From an uncultured Bacilli bacterium (GTDB lineage: Bacteria; Bacillota_I; Bacilli_A; RF39; UBA660), in contig CAKOOJ010000006.1 in assembly GCA_934098385.1 (NCBI GenBank), forward strand, positions 1 to 51,155: DNA of 51,155 nucleotides, in the 5' to 3' direction. The notes under the pieces were generated by a model that saw only the letters and a program-made list of their open reading frames with translations, searched no databases and was not told where the DNA came from. Made by a program: the position numbers and the translations under genes. This document shows positions 1 through 8,677 of this stretch, piece after piece; the stretch's first letter is position 1, and each line of letters starts with the position of its first letter.

Positions 1-25
1 ATATTGGAAACTTTTATTATTTTTA

Positions 26-66
26 CAAAATAAAAGACAAATAAGTAAAATTTCTACCTATTTGTC
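26..66 (-). terminator. Intrinsic terminator of the dtd operon
   Basis: Read on the minus strand, an 8-bp perfect stem (GACAAATA with TATTTGTC, plus an inner GTA/TAC) is followed by a T-rich tail. It lies about 30 bases beyond the dtd stop codon, where the three-gene minus-strand operon should end. Confidence 0.7.
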
Positions 67-94
67 AACAGTCTGAAGTTCACTGTGTAGTGAA

Positions 95-538
95 CTATTT
101 ATTTTTACTATCTATCATAATCGTAACTGGACCATCATTTATCAAACCAACTTGCATATCAGCACCAAAAACACCAGTTTTCACATCAATAAACTCACTT
201 AATTTGCTATTAAACTCATTATATAATTTATTAGCAATGTCACCATCCAATGCTTTTACATAACTAGGTCTATTACCTTTTCTTGTATCAGCATATAAAG
301 TAAATTGACTTACTGATAAAATACTTCCTCCAACATCCAATATACTTTTATTCATAACACCAGACTCATCATCAAATACTCTTAAATTTATAACTTTTCT
401 TACAATATAATCAATATCTTGACTAGTATCACCATCAGTAAAGCCAACTAATATTAACATACCATTATTTATTTTATTATATAATTTATTATTAATACTA
501 ACACTAGCATTTTTTACTCTTTGAATAACTACTTTCAT
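95..538 (-). CDS. dtd: D-aminoacyl-tRNA deacylase
   Basis: Hydrolyses D-amino acids (and Gly mischarged on tRNA-Ala) from tRNA in the cytoplasm, a proofreading step outside the synthetases. The 147 aa match the usual DTD length. The N-terminus MKVVIQRV is typical. The SVSQFTLYAD motif (residues 77-86) and the C-terminal NDGPVTIMID segment, carrying the Gly-cisPro type motif, are both visible. The start has a good ribosome site (AGAGGATTA) located inside the last codons of the upstream rsh gene, so the two are probably translationally coupled. The same rsh-dtd order is found in Bacillus. An 8-bp inverted repeat overlaps the stop codon. Confidence 0.96.
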   Translation of the reverse strand: MKVVIQRVKNASVSINNKLYNKINNGMLILVGFTDGDTSQDIDYIVRKVINLRVFDDESGVMNKSILDVGGSILSVSQFTLYADTRKGNRPSYVKALDGDIANKLYNEFNSKLSEFIDVKTGVFGADMQVGLINDGPVTIMIDSKNK

Positions 539-539
539 A

Positions 540-2684
540 TTAATCCTCTAATTCTACTTTAGATACATAAGATAATATTCTTATACTTTCAATAAAACTA
601 TCTAATATATTTTTATCCTTAACTTTAATAGTAATATTATAGCCATGAGTATTATTTTTATTAAATTCATTAATAAAAGTTACTATAACATTTTTTAAAC
701 TTGCTTTAGTTATTATATCTAACATATTATTATAATCATTATTAGTAATTATTTTAAGTTTAGATATATATGTATTGTCACTATCTAAATTCCAATTAAC
801 ATTTATTAATCTATCATTTATATTTTTTATATTAATGCAATTTTTTTTATGTATTGTAACCCCATTACCTTTTGTTATATAACCTATTATTTCATCACCT
901 TTTACAGGATGACAACAATCTGCAATATTTACCAATATATCATCATATCCAGCAACTAAAATATCTTTTTTATAATTATTCTTAGTTGTAGTTTTATTAT
1001 TATTTAATACTTTATCTAATAGTATATCTTGTACATTCTTTTTATCTTCATATATTAAGTTAATTATATATGATGGAGTATAACGAAGTGAACCTATATT
1101 TAAATAGATTTCTTCTATACTTTTTACTTTTAAATCTTTATATAATTTATTTAAATGTTCTTCACTCATAACTTCTTTAAAAGATAATTTTTGTTTCCTT
1201 ATTTCTTTTTCTAATAAGTTATTACCAAGTTCTATATATTTTTCTTTATCAACTTTAGAAAAGTATGATTTAATTTTATTTTTTGCTTGACTAGTTTTTA
1301 CTATATTTAACCAGTCTTTATTTGGCATACTATTAGGATCAGTTTTTATTTTTACTATATCTCCATCTTGTAATTTATAGTCTATTGGTACTATACTTTC
1401 ATTTACTATAGCACCTACCATTTTTTCTCCAACGTTAGTATGTATTCTATATGCAAAGTCTATAGGTGTTGAGCCTGTTGGAAGTTCCATTACATCTCCT
1501 TTAGGTGTAAATACATATATTAAATCGGATAGTAATTCATCTTCCATATGTTCTTTAAATACGTCATCGCTAACATCTTCGTTGTAACTATCTATTAAAT
1601 TTTTATACATTTCTAATTTTTGATCCATGATATTTTTTATATTACTAGATGTATGTTCTTTATATGACCAATGGCTTGCTATTCCATTTTCAGCAATATC
1701 ATCCATTTCTTTTGTTCTAAGTTGAATCTCAAAAATGTGACCATCAATTCCAAAAACTGACGTATGAAGTGATTGGTACATATTTGCTTTAGGCATAGCT
1801 ATGTAATCTTTAAATCTTTTAGGAATTGGTCTATATTTTGCATGTATAAGTCCTGCTGCTAAGTAACAATCGCTTACATCATCAACTATAGCTCTCATAG
1901 CAAGTATATCATATATATCACTCCATTTACGTCCTGTACAAAGTTTTGTATAGATACTATATACACTTTTTACTCTTCCCTTTATTTTAAATTTTATATT
2001 ATGACTACTAAGTATTTCACTTACGCTTTCTATCATTTCATTTAAAACATTATTTAATTCTTCACGAGTACCATCTAATTTTTCTAAAATACTTTCATAA
2101 ACTTCTGGTTTACTATATTTAAGTGATAAATCCTCTAATTCACTTTTTATGCTATTTATACCTAATCTATGTGCTATTGGTATTAAAACATTCATTGTTT
2201 CCATTGCTTTTTGTTTTTGTTTATCAACTGGTAAGTAATCTAATGTTCTCATATTATGTAATCTATCTGCAAGTTTAATTATTAGAACTCTAGGATCTTC
2301 AGATAATCCTACCAATACCTTTCTTAAATATAATCCACTTGATTCACTATCATCGCTTAATTTTAACTTATTTATTTTTGTTAATGAAACTACTATATGA
2401 CTTACTTCACTGCCAAATAATTTTTCTAATTCTTTACTAGTTGCATCACTTTCGGATATTGTTTCATGAACCAATGCAGCAATAATAGTCACTTCATCTA
2501 CATTTAAATCACATAAAATTCTTGCAACTTTAAGTGGATGTGTAATAAAATCATTTCCATCTTTTCTCTTTTTTCCTTCGTGTTTTTTAAAAGCGTAGTC
2601 ATAGGCTTCTTCTATCTTTTTAATTTTATCTTCGCTAAATCCTTCTTCTTTATATTTATTAAGTATATATTCTAAATCTTTCAT
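540..2684 (-). CDS. relA: RelA/SpoT-family (p)ppGpp synthetase, hydrolase centre degenerate
   Basis: Long RSH protein of 714 aa, making the alarmone (p)ppGpp from ATP and GTP/GDP when amino acids run short. Domain order: N-terminal HD-type hydrolase (about 25-190), synthetase (about 235-350, with RFKDYIAMPKANMYQSLHT and EIQLRTKEMDDIAE), TGS (about 390-450, DLIYVFTPKGDVMELPTGS), a zinc-finger/conserved-cysteine region (ADCCHPVKGDEIIGY, about 595-635) and a C-terminal ACT domain. The hydrolase signature normally read as HDxxED appears as HETISE, so the metal-binding Asp and the following Glu-Asp pair are altered; hydrolysis is probably weak or absent. The start overlaps the upstream stop (TAATG). 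Confidence 0.94.
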   Translation of the reverse strand: MKDLEYILNKYKEEGFSEDKIKKIEEAYDYAFKKHEGKKRKDGNDFITHPLKVARILCDLNVDEVTIIAALVHETISESDATSKELEKLFGSEVSHIVVSLTKINKLKLSDDSESSGLYLRKVLVGLSEDPRVLIIKLADRLHNMRTLDYLPVDKQKQKAMETMNVLIPIAHRLGINSIKSELEDLSLKYSKPEVYESILEKLDGTREELNNVLNEMIESVSEILSSHNIKFKIKGRVKSVYSIYTKLCTGRKWSDIYDILAMRAIVDDVSDCYLAAGLIHAKYRPIPKRFKDYIAMPKANMYQSLHTSVFGIDGHIFEIQLRTKEMDDIAENGIASHWSYKEHTSSNIKNIMDQKLEMYKNLIDSYNEDVSDDVFKEHMEDELLSDLIYVFTPKGDVMELPTGSTPIDFAYRIHTNVGEKMVGAIVNESIVPIDYKLQDGDIVKIKTDPNSMPNKDWLNIVKTSQAKNKIKSYFSKVDKEKYIELGNNLLEKEIRKQKLSFKEVMSEEHLNKLYKDLKVKSIEEIYLNIGSLRYTPSYIINLIYEDKKNVQDILLDKVLNNNKTTTKNNYKKDILVAGYDDILVNIADCCHPVKGDEIIGYITKGNGVTIHKKNCINIKNINDRLINVNWNLDSDNTYISKLKIITNNDYNNMLDIITKASLKNVIVTFINEFNKNNTHGYNITIKVKDKNILDSFIESIRILSYVSKVELED

Positions 2685-2947
2685 TATCTTCCACCTAGTA
2701 TATCTTTCATCTTTTCTTTTATATATTTTTTATAGTCTTCATCATTTGTATTAAGTATATCATCTACACAATCAGACAAAGTTAAATTTCTACTATTTTT
2801 CCATTTATATTTTTTTAAATATTCCCATATATCGTTAATGTTAATATATTTTATTCCTCTACTTTTAAGTTCATTAACTTTTGTTTCCATAGCAGGTATT
2901 AATCTATTATATAATTCTTCTAAACTATTAAATCTAATATTATTCAT
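2684..2947 (-). CDS. ComN-like post-transcriptional regulator
   Basis: Small 87-aa cytoplasmic protein. The pattern LYNRLIPAMETKVNELKSRG followed by IWEYLKKYKWK and a C-terminal VDDILNTNDEDYKKY matches what I remember of the Bacillus ComN (YrzD) family of post-transcriptional regulators: a helical protein with the conserved 'W-x-x-x-KKKW' and 'V-x-DIL' segments. In Bacillus subtilis ComN controls comE mRNA and affects localisation at division sites; whether that role holds here is unknown. Its stop overlaps the relA start, so it is the first gene of the ComN-relA-dtd operon. Confidence 0.7.
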   Translation of the reverse strand: MNNIRFNSLEELYNRLIPAMETKVNELKSRGIKYININDIWEYLKKYKWKNSRNLTLSDCVDDILNTNDEDYKKYIKEKMKDILGGR

Positions 2948-2971
2948 ATTATCACCATCAAATAAAGTATA

Positions 2972-2998
2972 TCAAAAAAAGTACTAAATTAATAGTAC
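2972..2998 (-). terminator. Intrinsic terminator after the transglutaminase-like gene
   Basis: On the minus strand a 7-bp stem AGTACTA/TAGTACT with a 6-base loop is followed by seven Ts, just beyond the stop at 3004. An almost identical hairpin sits at 49448-49467. Confidence 0.8.
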
Positions 2999-3003
2999 TA
3001 ATC

Positions 3004-4479
3004 TTATTTTATCTTAGAAATATTTTTTAATGTTTTAGTTAATTTTACTCTTCCCATATCTAATTCTATTTGTTCATCTTTTATAAATTTTAAACATTCA
3101 TCTTTACCAGAATTTTTATAATCTATACCAAGTATTTTACATAATATTTTAATTTCAGCAGTTTCCCAATTAGATGTACAAAATGTATTAACTAACATAC
3201 TTTTATTTAATTCTTTATTTTTATCATTATAAAATTGTTGCTTTCTTAAATTATATAATGCCCTTAGTTTAGTTTTAGAACTTATAGGTGTATTAAATAG
3301 TTTATTATATTTTTGTGTTATCTTTTCTACTTCTTTTATATCATAAAATTCACTAACATCAATCATATTAGCCATAGCAGGTACGCGTTTATCCATATTA
3401 AACACTTTTTTATCTCCAACTAATTCACTAACTCTATTAATACTTTTAAATTTATTAAAAGCAATATCTGATAAAGGCTTATTCTTTAATTCTTCTATAA
3501 ATTTACTTTTAAATGTACTAAAATCTAAAGTATCATCTTTTAAATCTTTATTTATTTTACCAAAATATTCATTTCTAGTATTTAAGAAAGTATTATATCT
3601 ATATAAATAATTAATATCATTGTCAGTTTCTTTTCTACTATCACAAGTTGGATCAAAATAATATAATCCATCAATTTTATACTTATCATCTTTAACATAA
3701 GCTAAATTAATTGCATGTCCTACTTTTTCTTTTCTATTCATTAATGTATAACGCATACTATTATATCCTAATGCTGTTAAAATACATTCAAATATATTCG
3801 AATATCCAACACAAACTATTTTGTCTCCTAGTAATGCTTTAGATAAATCTCTTGATATATTTGAATTTTCATTTTTTCCTTCTTTTATATATATTCTATT
3901 TTTTACTATGTCATAAGCATACATAATTTCTTCTAAAGGACTTAAATTTAAACTTTTTATTTCTTTAACATAATCGTATATTTTATATATAGTATCTTTA
4001 TAATCTTCTAAACTTATATTTTCAACATTACCTTCTGTCATTACGTATATATTATCTTTTACATCAAAATATTTTAGTAATTTATTTAATTCTTTTATAT
4101 CAATTGGTATAACTTTATCAATAACTATTTTTTTATTAGTCAAATTATTTTTATCAATATATTCTTTTATTTGTTTATAATCTCCAGAAATATTAATAAT
4201 ACCAATACTATTAATTATATTTTTTAATTCTTTATCAGTAAGTTTATTTAATGCTTTATGAAAAGCAAAATTATCTTTATTTATATTATTGTCCTCTATA
4301 ATTTGAATTGTTCCATTTAAATATTCTCTCAAAGCTTTTATATCATTAGTTGCATCTAAATATGTTTCGTTAATATTCGTTTCTATTGTTAGTACTATTT
4401 TATCATATAAGTCATTAATGTCATATTTTCCTAAATTAAATTCATTATTTTCTAAATTAATTTTAATTTCAAAATTCAT
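3004..4479 (-). CDS. Transglutaminase-like (papain-fold) protein
   Basis: A 491-aa protein with no signal peptide or membrane segment, so probably cytoplasmic. The central part (about 180-290) has the features of the transglutaminase-like superfamily: AYDIVKNRIYI, then a Cys in KIVCVGYSNIFECIL, a His in GHAINLAYV and an Asp in YYFDPTCDS, in the order expected for a Cys-His-Asp triad. The N-terminal 170 residues and C-terminal 180 residues are lysine- and asparagine-rich and not recognised. Substrate unknown; a protease or amidase function is as possible as cross-linking. It is monocistronic, with its own downstream terminator and a GGGGAAAATT ribosome site. Confidence 0.65.
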   Translation of the reverse strand: MNFEIKINLENNEFNLGKYDINDLYDKIVLTIETNINETYLDATNDIKALREYLNGTIQIIEDNNINKDNFAFHKALNKLTDKELKNIINSIGIINISGDYKQIKEYIDKNNLTNKKIVIDKVIPIDIKELNKLLKYFDVKDNIYVMTEGNVENISLEDYKDTIYKIYDYVKEIKSLNLSPLEEIMYAYDIVKNRIYIKEGKNENSNISRDLSKALLGDKIVCVGYSNIFECILTALGYNSMRYTLMNRKEKVGHAINLAYVKDDKYKIDGLYYFDPTCDSRKETDNDINYLYRYNTFLNTRNEYFGKINKDLKDDTLDFSTFKSKFIEELKNKPLSDIAFNKFKSINRVSELVGDKKVFNMDKRVPAMANMIDVSEFYDIKEVEKITQKYNKLFNTPISSKTKLRALYNLRKQQFYNDKNKELNKSMLVNTFCTSNWETAEIKILCKILGIDYKNSGKDECLKFIKDEQIELDMGRVKLTKTLKNISKIK

Positions 4480-4545
4480 AATTTTCCCCCTAATATTGCT
4501 AGTATTATACCATAAATTGTTAAAAAAATCAAATATTTGTTTGTA

Positions 4546-4569
4546 TAAAAAAACTCATTTGTATGAGTT
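4546..4569 (-). terminator. Intrinsic terminator after the sigma factor gene
   Basis: On the minus strand AACTCAT/ATGAGTT forms a 7-bp stem with a 4-base loop, followed by a run of Ts, seven bases after the stop codon at 4576. Confidence 0.75.
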
Positions 4570-4575
4570 AATATT

Positions 4576-5331
4576 TTATTTTAACAATTTAAGTATTTTA
4601 GGATTACGTCTAAGACTATTAAAACCATATTTAATTAATCTAGAAACTTCGGATTGAGTGCAATTTAATATATTAGAAGTTTCTAATAATGTTTTGTAAT
4701 TACCATCTAGCAAACCATATCTAATAACAATTGCTTCTTTACTTTTATCTGTAATATTTAAATTCATAATATAATTATATAAATATTCTTGTTGTAATTT
4801 AGTATTAATATAGTTTAATCCTTGTTCTTCATCTATTAATATATTATTATCTTCTTTTCCCCTTAATTCCTCATCTATTAATATATTATTATCTTCTTTT
4901 TCACTTAATTCTTCAATAGATAATGGTTTTTTTAATAAATTCATATAACACAATAATGTATTTTCTCCTACATTTAAATATCTACTAATTTCTCTAATTG
5001 AAGGATATATACCATAAATTTTTTTATATTTTTTAATATAATCTTTTATTATTTTTTTACGGTTATAAAAATATGTTGGCACTCTAATATAAGAGCATTT
5101 AGAATTCGCATAATCATATAATTTCATATCTAAAATTTTATAAAAATAAGTAGTAAATTTAACTCCTCTATTTTTATCAAACGTTTTAAGTGTATCTACC
5201 ATAATCAAATATGCTTGTTGCATCAAATCTTCATTATCATATTTACTATTTGAATATTTAAATGCAATATTATATATCATTTTTTTACAACTATTATATA
5301 ATTTTAATAATTCTTCTTTATTGTATTCCAT
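4576..5331 (-). CDS. Sigma-70 family RNA polymerase sigma factor
   Basis: Chosen start ATG at 5331 (251 aa) because AGAGGA lies 6 bases upstream; an upstream ATG at 5385 has no ribosome site. Region 2 is visible at about 25-85 (NEDLMQQAYLIMVDTLKTFDK, FTTYFYKILDMKLYDY), a region-3-like helix-turn-helix at about 105-135 (YPSIREISRYLNVGENTL) and region 4 at the end (LLETSNILNCTQSEVSRLIKY). The linker carries a 14-residue tandem repeat with KEDNNILIDEE twice, produced by a recent 42-bp duplication. It is not the housekeeping factor and not obviously SigF/G/E/K; it could be an alternative or phage-type sigma. The target regulon is unknown. Confidence 0.75.
   Translation of the reverse strand: MEYNKEELLKLYNSCKKMIYNIAFKYSNSKYDNEDLMQQAYLIMVDTLKTFDKNRGVKFTTYFYKILDMKLYDYANSKCSYIRVPTYFYNRKKIIKDYIKKYKKIYGIYPSIREISRYLNVGENTLLCYMNLLKKPLSIEELSEKEDNNILIDEELRGKEDNNILIDEEQGLNYINTKLQQEYLYNYIMNLNITDKSKEAIVIRYGLLDGNYKTLLETSNILNCTQSEVSRLIKYGFNSLRRNPKILKLLK
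4829..4900. repeat. 42-bp tandem duplication in the sigma factor linker
   Basis: A 30-base block at 4829-4858 recurs exactly at 4871-4900, giving a 42-bp in-frame period. The near-perfect nucleotide identity argues for a recent event. Confidence 0.85.
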
Positions 5332-5381
5332 AAATGTCCTCTTTTCTTGAAAGAATATTTTATTATAGTTTTTTTTAAATG

Positions 5382-6254
5382 TCAAATATCATATTTTTCT
5401 TTTTCCCATCTGGCATATATTCCGCATGGTAATATAATATTTTTGTCCATTGTTTTTATACCTAATTCATCACTTGAAATAAAACCATCATATTTTTTTC
5501 CTACTGTTAATCTTAATATATTTTCAAGTACTGTCATTGATAATCCTGTAGTGTATGAATTTATTAAAAATAATATTGGTTCTTCACTAAGAAGTTCTAT
5601 GCATTTTTCTACTAAGTTATACAAATCTTTCTCTATATCCCATACTTCTTTATTTGCACCTCTACCGAATGATGGAGGATCCATTAAAATAATATCGTAT
5701 TTATTACCTCGTCTTATCTCTCTTTCAACAAATTTTACTACATCATCAACTATAAATCTTATTGGTTTATCAGATAAATTATTTGATATTACATTTTCTT
5801 TTGCCCAATCAATCATTCCACGAGAAGAATCTACGTGTACTACACTTGCTCCACTAAATAATGATACTATACTTGCAGCACCAGTGTAAGCGAATAAATT
5901 TAATACTTTAATATTTTTTTTACCTATAATCTTTTGTTTTAGCATATTCCAATTATATGCTTGTTCTGGAAATAAACCTGTATGTTTAAATCCCATTAAT
6001 TTTAAATTAAATACTAAATTATCATAGTGGATTTGAAATCTATCTGGTATATTTTTATTAAATATTTGCCATTCTCCGCCACCCTTATTACTTCTAGTAT
6101 ATTTAGCATCTATCATGCTCCAATAATTATTTTTTTCCTTTGTCCATATTATTTGTGGGTCTGGTCTTAGAAGTTTAATTCCATTCCAACTTTCTAATTT
6201 CATTCCATCTTTAGTATCTAATATTTTATATTCATCTAATTCTATAGTTTTCAT
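5382..6254 (-). CDS. Class I SAM-dependent methyltransferase (RlmI/RlmK-like, rRNA)
   Basis: About 290 aa. The Rossmann motif I reads KVLNLFAYTGAASIVSLFSG and is followed by the acidic VHVDSSRGMIDWAKEN. Motif IV is IILMDPPSFGRG, of the type seen in COG1092 rRNA cytosine methyltransferases such as RlmI. An RNA-binding PUA domain is not apparent; the first 90 residues instead contain WSMIDAKYTRSNKGGGEWQ, typical of a short-form family common in Firmicutes. Start taken at ATG 6254 because AGGTGAG precedes it; the GTG at 6263 lies within that site. The exact substrate is uncertain. Confidence 0.75.
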   Translation of the reverse strand: MKTIELDEYKILDTKDGMKLESWNGIKLLRPDPQIIWTKEKNNYWSMIDAKYTRSNKGGGEWQIFNKNIPDRFQIHYDNLVFNLKLMGFKHTGLFPEQAYNWNMLKQKIIGKKNIKVLNLFAYTGAASIVSLFSGASVVHVDSSRGMIDWAKENVISNNLSDKPIRFIVDDVVKFVEREIRRGNKYDIILMDPPSFGRGANKEVWDIEKDLYNLVEKCIELLSEEPILFLINSYTTGLSMTVLENILRLTVGKKYDGFISSDELGIKTMDKNIILPCGIYARWEKEKYDI

Positions 6255-6304
6255 TAATCTCACCTACAAATGATTATACATCATATTTAGTCAAAAAAAA
6301 AGAG

Positions 6305-6730
6305 TTATAAATATGGAATATCATTATATTTATACTCATAATTTGGTATGAAAGTTTTTTCTATAGTATTAATATATCCTACTATATACTCTGTTGATAT
6401 ATAATAATTTGGAGGTAAATCGTTATTCCAAGTAGTTGGTACATAATTACATTCTCTAACAAAATAATCCGTTTCTTCTTTATCTATTCCAAATATAATT
6501 ATATTACCATTTTCTCTATATGAACCTTTCATACCTTTTTCGTTTTCTGCATATTTAATAGGATCATTCTTTAATTCTATTGGTACTTCAATCATTGTTT
6601 TATATAAATGTTGATCAATCATATAAAATCCTTCATCAATTATACTTTCACAATCTTGATTAGTTACATGATAAAAATATTTAATATCATTATCATTTAA
6701 TAATTCTTTAAAAATTTCTATATTTTCCAT
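6305..6730 (-). CDS. Unknown protein with an ADP-ribosyltransferase-like N-terminal motif
   Basis: Start at ATG 6730, preceded by TAGGAGAA (141 aa). The N-terminal segment KYFYHVTNQDCESIIDEGFY resembles the first strand and helix of the ART fold (H-x-T followed by an 'I-x-x-x-GF' turn, as in KptA- and DarT-like proteins), but I do not see a convincing catalytic Glu motif. No signal peptide or membrane helix. It begins 7 bases after serS ends on the same strand and is probably co-transcribed with it. Function unknown. Confidence 0.5.
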   Translation of the reverse strand: MENIEIFKELLNDNDIKYFYHVTNQDCESIIDEGFYMIDQHLYKTMIEVPIELKNDPIKYAENEKGMKGSYRENGNIIIFGIDKEETDYFVRECNYVPTTWNNDLPPNYYISTEYIVGYINTIEKTFIPNYEYKYNDIPYL

Positions 6731-6737
6731 TTTTCTC

Positions 6738-8024
6738 CTACTTAATTGGTGTAATTTTTTCTTTTCCACCCATATAAGGCCTTAATGCAACTGGAATATT
6801 AACACTTCCATCTTCGTTGTAATTGTTTTCTAATAATGCAATTAATGCTCTTGTGCTAGCAAGTACTGTATTATTAAGTGTGTGTAAATAATAGTTACCT
6901 TTTTCACTTTTTACACGAATACCTAATCTTCTTGCTTGTGCATCAGTTAAATTAGAACAACTACCTACTTCAAAATATTTCTTTTGTCTTGGACTCCATG
7001 CTTCAACATCACAAGATTTATATTTTAAATCTGCTAAATCTCCACTACAACATTCTAATTGTCTAACTGGTATATCTAAACTTCTAAATAATTCAACAGT
7101 AAATTCCCACATTTTTTCATACCAAGAATCACTATCAGTTGGTTCACATAAAACTATCATTTCTTGTTTTTCGAATTGATGTACTCTATATATTCCTCTT
7201 TCTTCAATACCATGAGCACCAACTTCTTTTCTAAAACATGGACTATATGATGTCATTGTAATTGGAAGACATTCTTTTTTTATAATTTGATCTTTAAATT
7301 TTCCTATCATAGAGTGTTCGCTTGTTCCTATTAAATACAAGTCTTCACCTTCTATTTTATACATCATTGCATCCATTTCAGAAAAAGACATTACGCCTGT
7401 TACTACGTCACTTCTTATCATAAATGGTGGAATACAATAAGTAAATCCTTTATCAATCATAAAATCTCTAGCATAACTAAGCATTGCACTAGAAAGTCTT
7501 GCAGCATCTCCCATTAGATAATAAAAACCATTACCACTAGTTCTACCACTGGCTTCTTTATCTAGCCCATTAAAACCTTCTAAAATATCTGCATGATAAG
7601 GTATTTCGTAATCTGGTACAATTGGTTCACCAAATTTTTTGAGTTCAACATTTTTAGTATCATCTTCACCTATTGGAACGTCTCCTGCTATAATATTTGG
7701 TATTACCATCATTTTTTCTTTTATAATTTTTCTTAATTCTTCTTCTTTTTTAGTTAAATCATTTATTTCATCATTCATATTTGAAACTTTATTTTTTATT
7801 TCATTTGCTTCTTCAAGTTTTTTATCACGCATTAAAGTTCCAATTTCTCCACTCAATTTATTTTTTAATGCTCTTTTCTCATCCATATTTAATTTAACAT
7901 TTCTATATTCATTATCTAAATCAAATATTTCATCTACTATAGGTAGTTTCTCATCTTGAAACTTCTTTTTAATATTTTCTTTTACTAACTCTTTATTTTC
8001 TCTAATTAATTTAATATCTATCAT
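6738..8024 (-). CDS. serS: Seryl-tRNA synthetase
   Basis: Charges tRNA-Ser (and tRNA-Sec where present). 428 aa from ATG 8024, which follows AGAGGGA; this is the normal length for bacterial SerRS. The N-terminal coiled-coil arm (about 30-105) is rich in Lys/Glu heptads (LEEANEIKNKVSNMNDEIN). Class II motif 2 is PCFRKEVGAHGIEERGIYRVHQF, and EVGSCSNLTDAQARRLGIR and the C-terminal VNIPVALRPYMGG are typical. A T-box leader and its own promoter lie upstream, so expression should rise when tRNA-Ser is uncharged. Confidence 0.97.
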   Translation of the reverse strand: MIDIKLIRENKELVKENIKKKFQDEKLPIVDEIFDLDNEYRNVKLNMDEKRALKNKLSGEIGTLMRDKKLEEANEIKNKVSNMNDEINDLTKKEEELRKIIKEKMMVIPNIIAGDVPIGEDDTKNVELKKFGEPIVPDYEIPYHADILEGFNGLDKEASGRTSGNGFYYLMGDAARLSSAMLSYARDFMIDKGFTYCIPPFMIRSDVVTGVMSFSEMDAMMYKIEGEDLYLIGTSEHSMIGKFKDQIIKKECLPITMTSYSPCFRKEVGAHGIEERGIYRVHQFEKQEMIVLCEPTDSDSWYEKMWEFTVELFRSLDIPVRQLECCSGDLADLKYKSCDVEAWSPRQKKYFEVGSCSNLTDAQARRLGIRVKSEKGNYYLHTLNNTVLASTRALIALLENNYNEDGSVNIPVALRPYMGGKEKITPIK

Positions 8025-8034
8025 AATATCCCTC

Positions 8035-8234
8035 TTTCTAATAAAAAAAGAATAGTACAAGGAGCATAATATATGCGGTACCATCCTTTATTTAACTTAA
8101 TTAATATAACGGTATTAACCGGTGATGATTAGTCACTCTATTAGGTAGATTAAATAATTATTTATATTAGTTTACACCAACCACTAACTCTCTTTTAATA
8201 AATATATTATTATTATCCTAAATAATCAATTTAT
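8035..8234 (-). promoter_or_regulatory. T-box riboswitch leader of serS
   Basis: The minus-strand leader contains the T-box antiterminator core AAGGATGGTACCGC (about 8078-8091), a stem-I-like AGAGAGTTAGTGGTTGGTG segment with the usual AG bulge and GGTTGG element, and a terminator stem followed by seven Ts just before the serS ribosome site. Amino-acid specificity is inferred from the downstream gene; I could not place the specifier codon with certainty. Confidence 0.85.
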
Positions 8235-8240
8235 AATATT

Positions 8241-8268
8241 ATTATACTAAATATTTATCCTTTGTCAA
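8241..8268 (-). promoter_or_regulatory. Sigma-A promoter of the serS T-box leader
   Basis: Minus strand TTGACA (8263-8268), 16-bp spacer, TATAAT (8241-8246): near-perfect consensus, placed to start the T-box transcript. Confidence 0.85.
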
Positions 8269-8275
8269 TAAAATA

Positions 8276-8626
8276 TTATCCTTTAGAAGTGTATTTTCTT
8301 CTTCCGAATTTAATACAATTATTAAATTCATCTAATTCTTTAACATCAATAACTATATCACTATTATATTTTTTTGTAATCAAATCAATTATATCACTAA
8401 TTACTATACCACCATTTTTCTTATTTGAAAGCATACATTTAGTATCTAATATATTAAGATTACCATCAAATATATTTAATTTTAATATATAATGATTATC
8501 TTTTTTTAAATAATTTACTATCATATTATATATCTTTTTATTATCATTAAAAGAATCTAAAAATAATATATTTTCTAAAAATTCAATAGATGTTGTAAAT
8601 CTACTATCTAACACTATATTATTCAT
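8276..8626 (-). CDS. Unknown protein, possibly related to the next upstream gene
   Basis: About 116 aa, acidic/basic mixed, no signal peptide or membrane segment. Start placed at ATG 8626 (AGGAAG ten bases before); alternatives GTG 8635 and ATG 8632 overlap the ribosome site. The stretch HYILKLNIFDGNLNILDTKC followed by SDIIDLITKKYNS resembles the YVYLINVISYGNVNKEIL...ENLITKYLNS pattern of the gene at 8678, suggesting one copy of the same unit. No known function. Confidence 0.5.
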   Translation of the reverse strand: MNNIVLDSRFTTSIEFLENILFLDSFNDNKKIYNMIVNYLKKDNHYILKLNIFDGNLNILDTKCMLSNKKNGGIVISDIIDLITKKYNSDIVIDVKELDEFNNCIKFGRRKYTSKG

Positions 8627-8677
8627 ATACATCACTTCCTAGTTGTATATTATAATCTATGTTATTTTAAAATACAA

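Noticed and set aside
77..96. Perfect inverted repeat AGTTCACT-GTGT-AGTGAACT at the dtd stop, considered as terminator or operator
   Set aside because: No T-run follows on either strand, and the hairpin at 36-66 is a better terminator. Function is unsupported.
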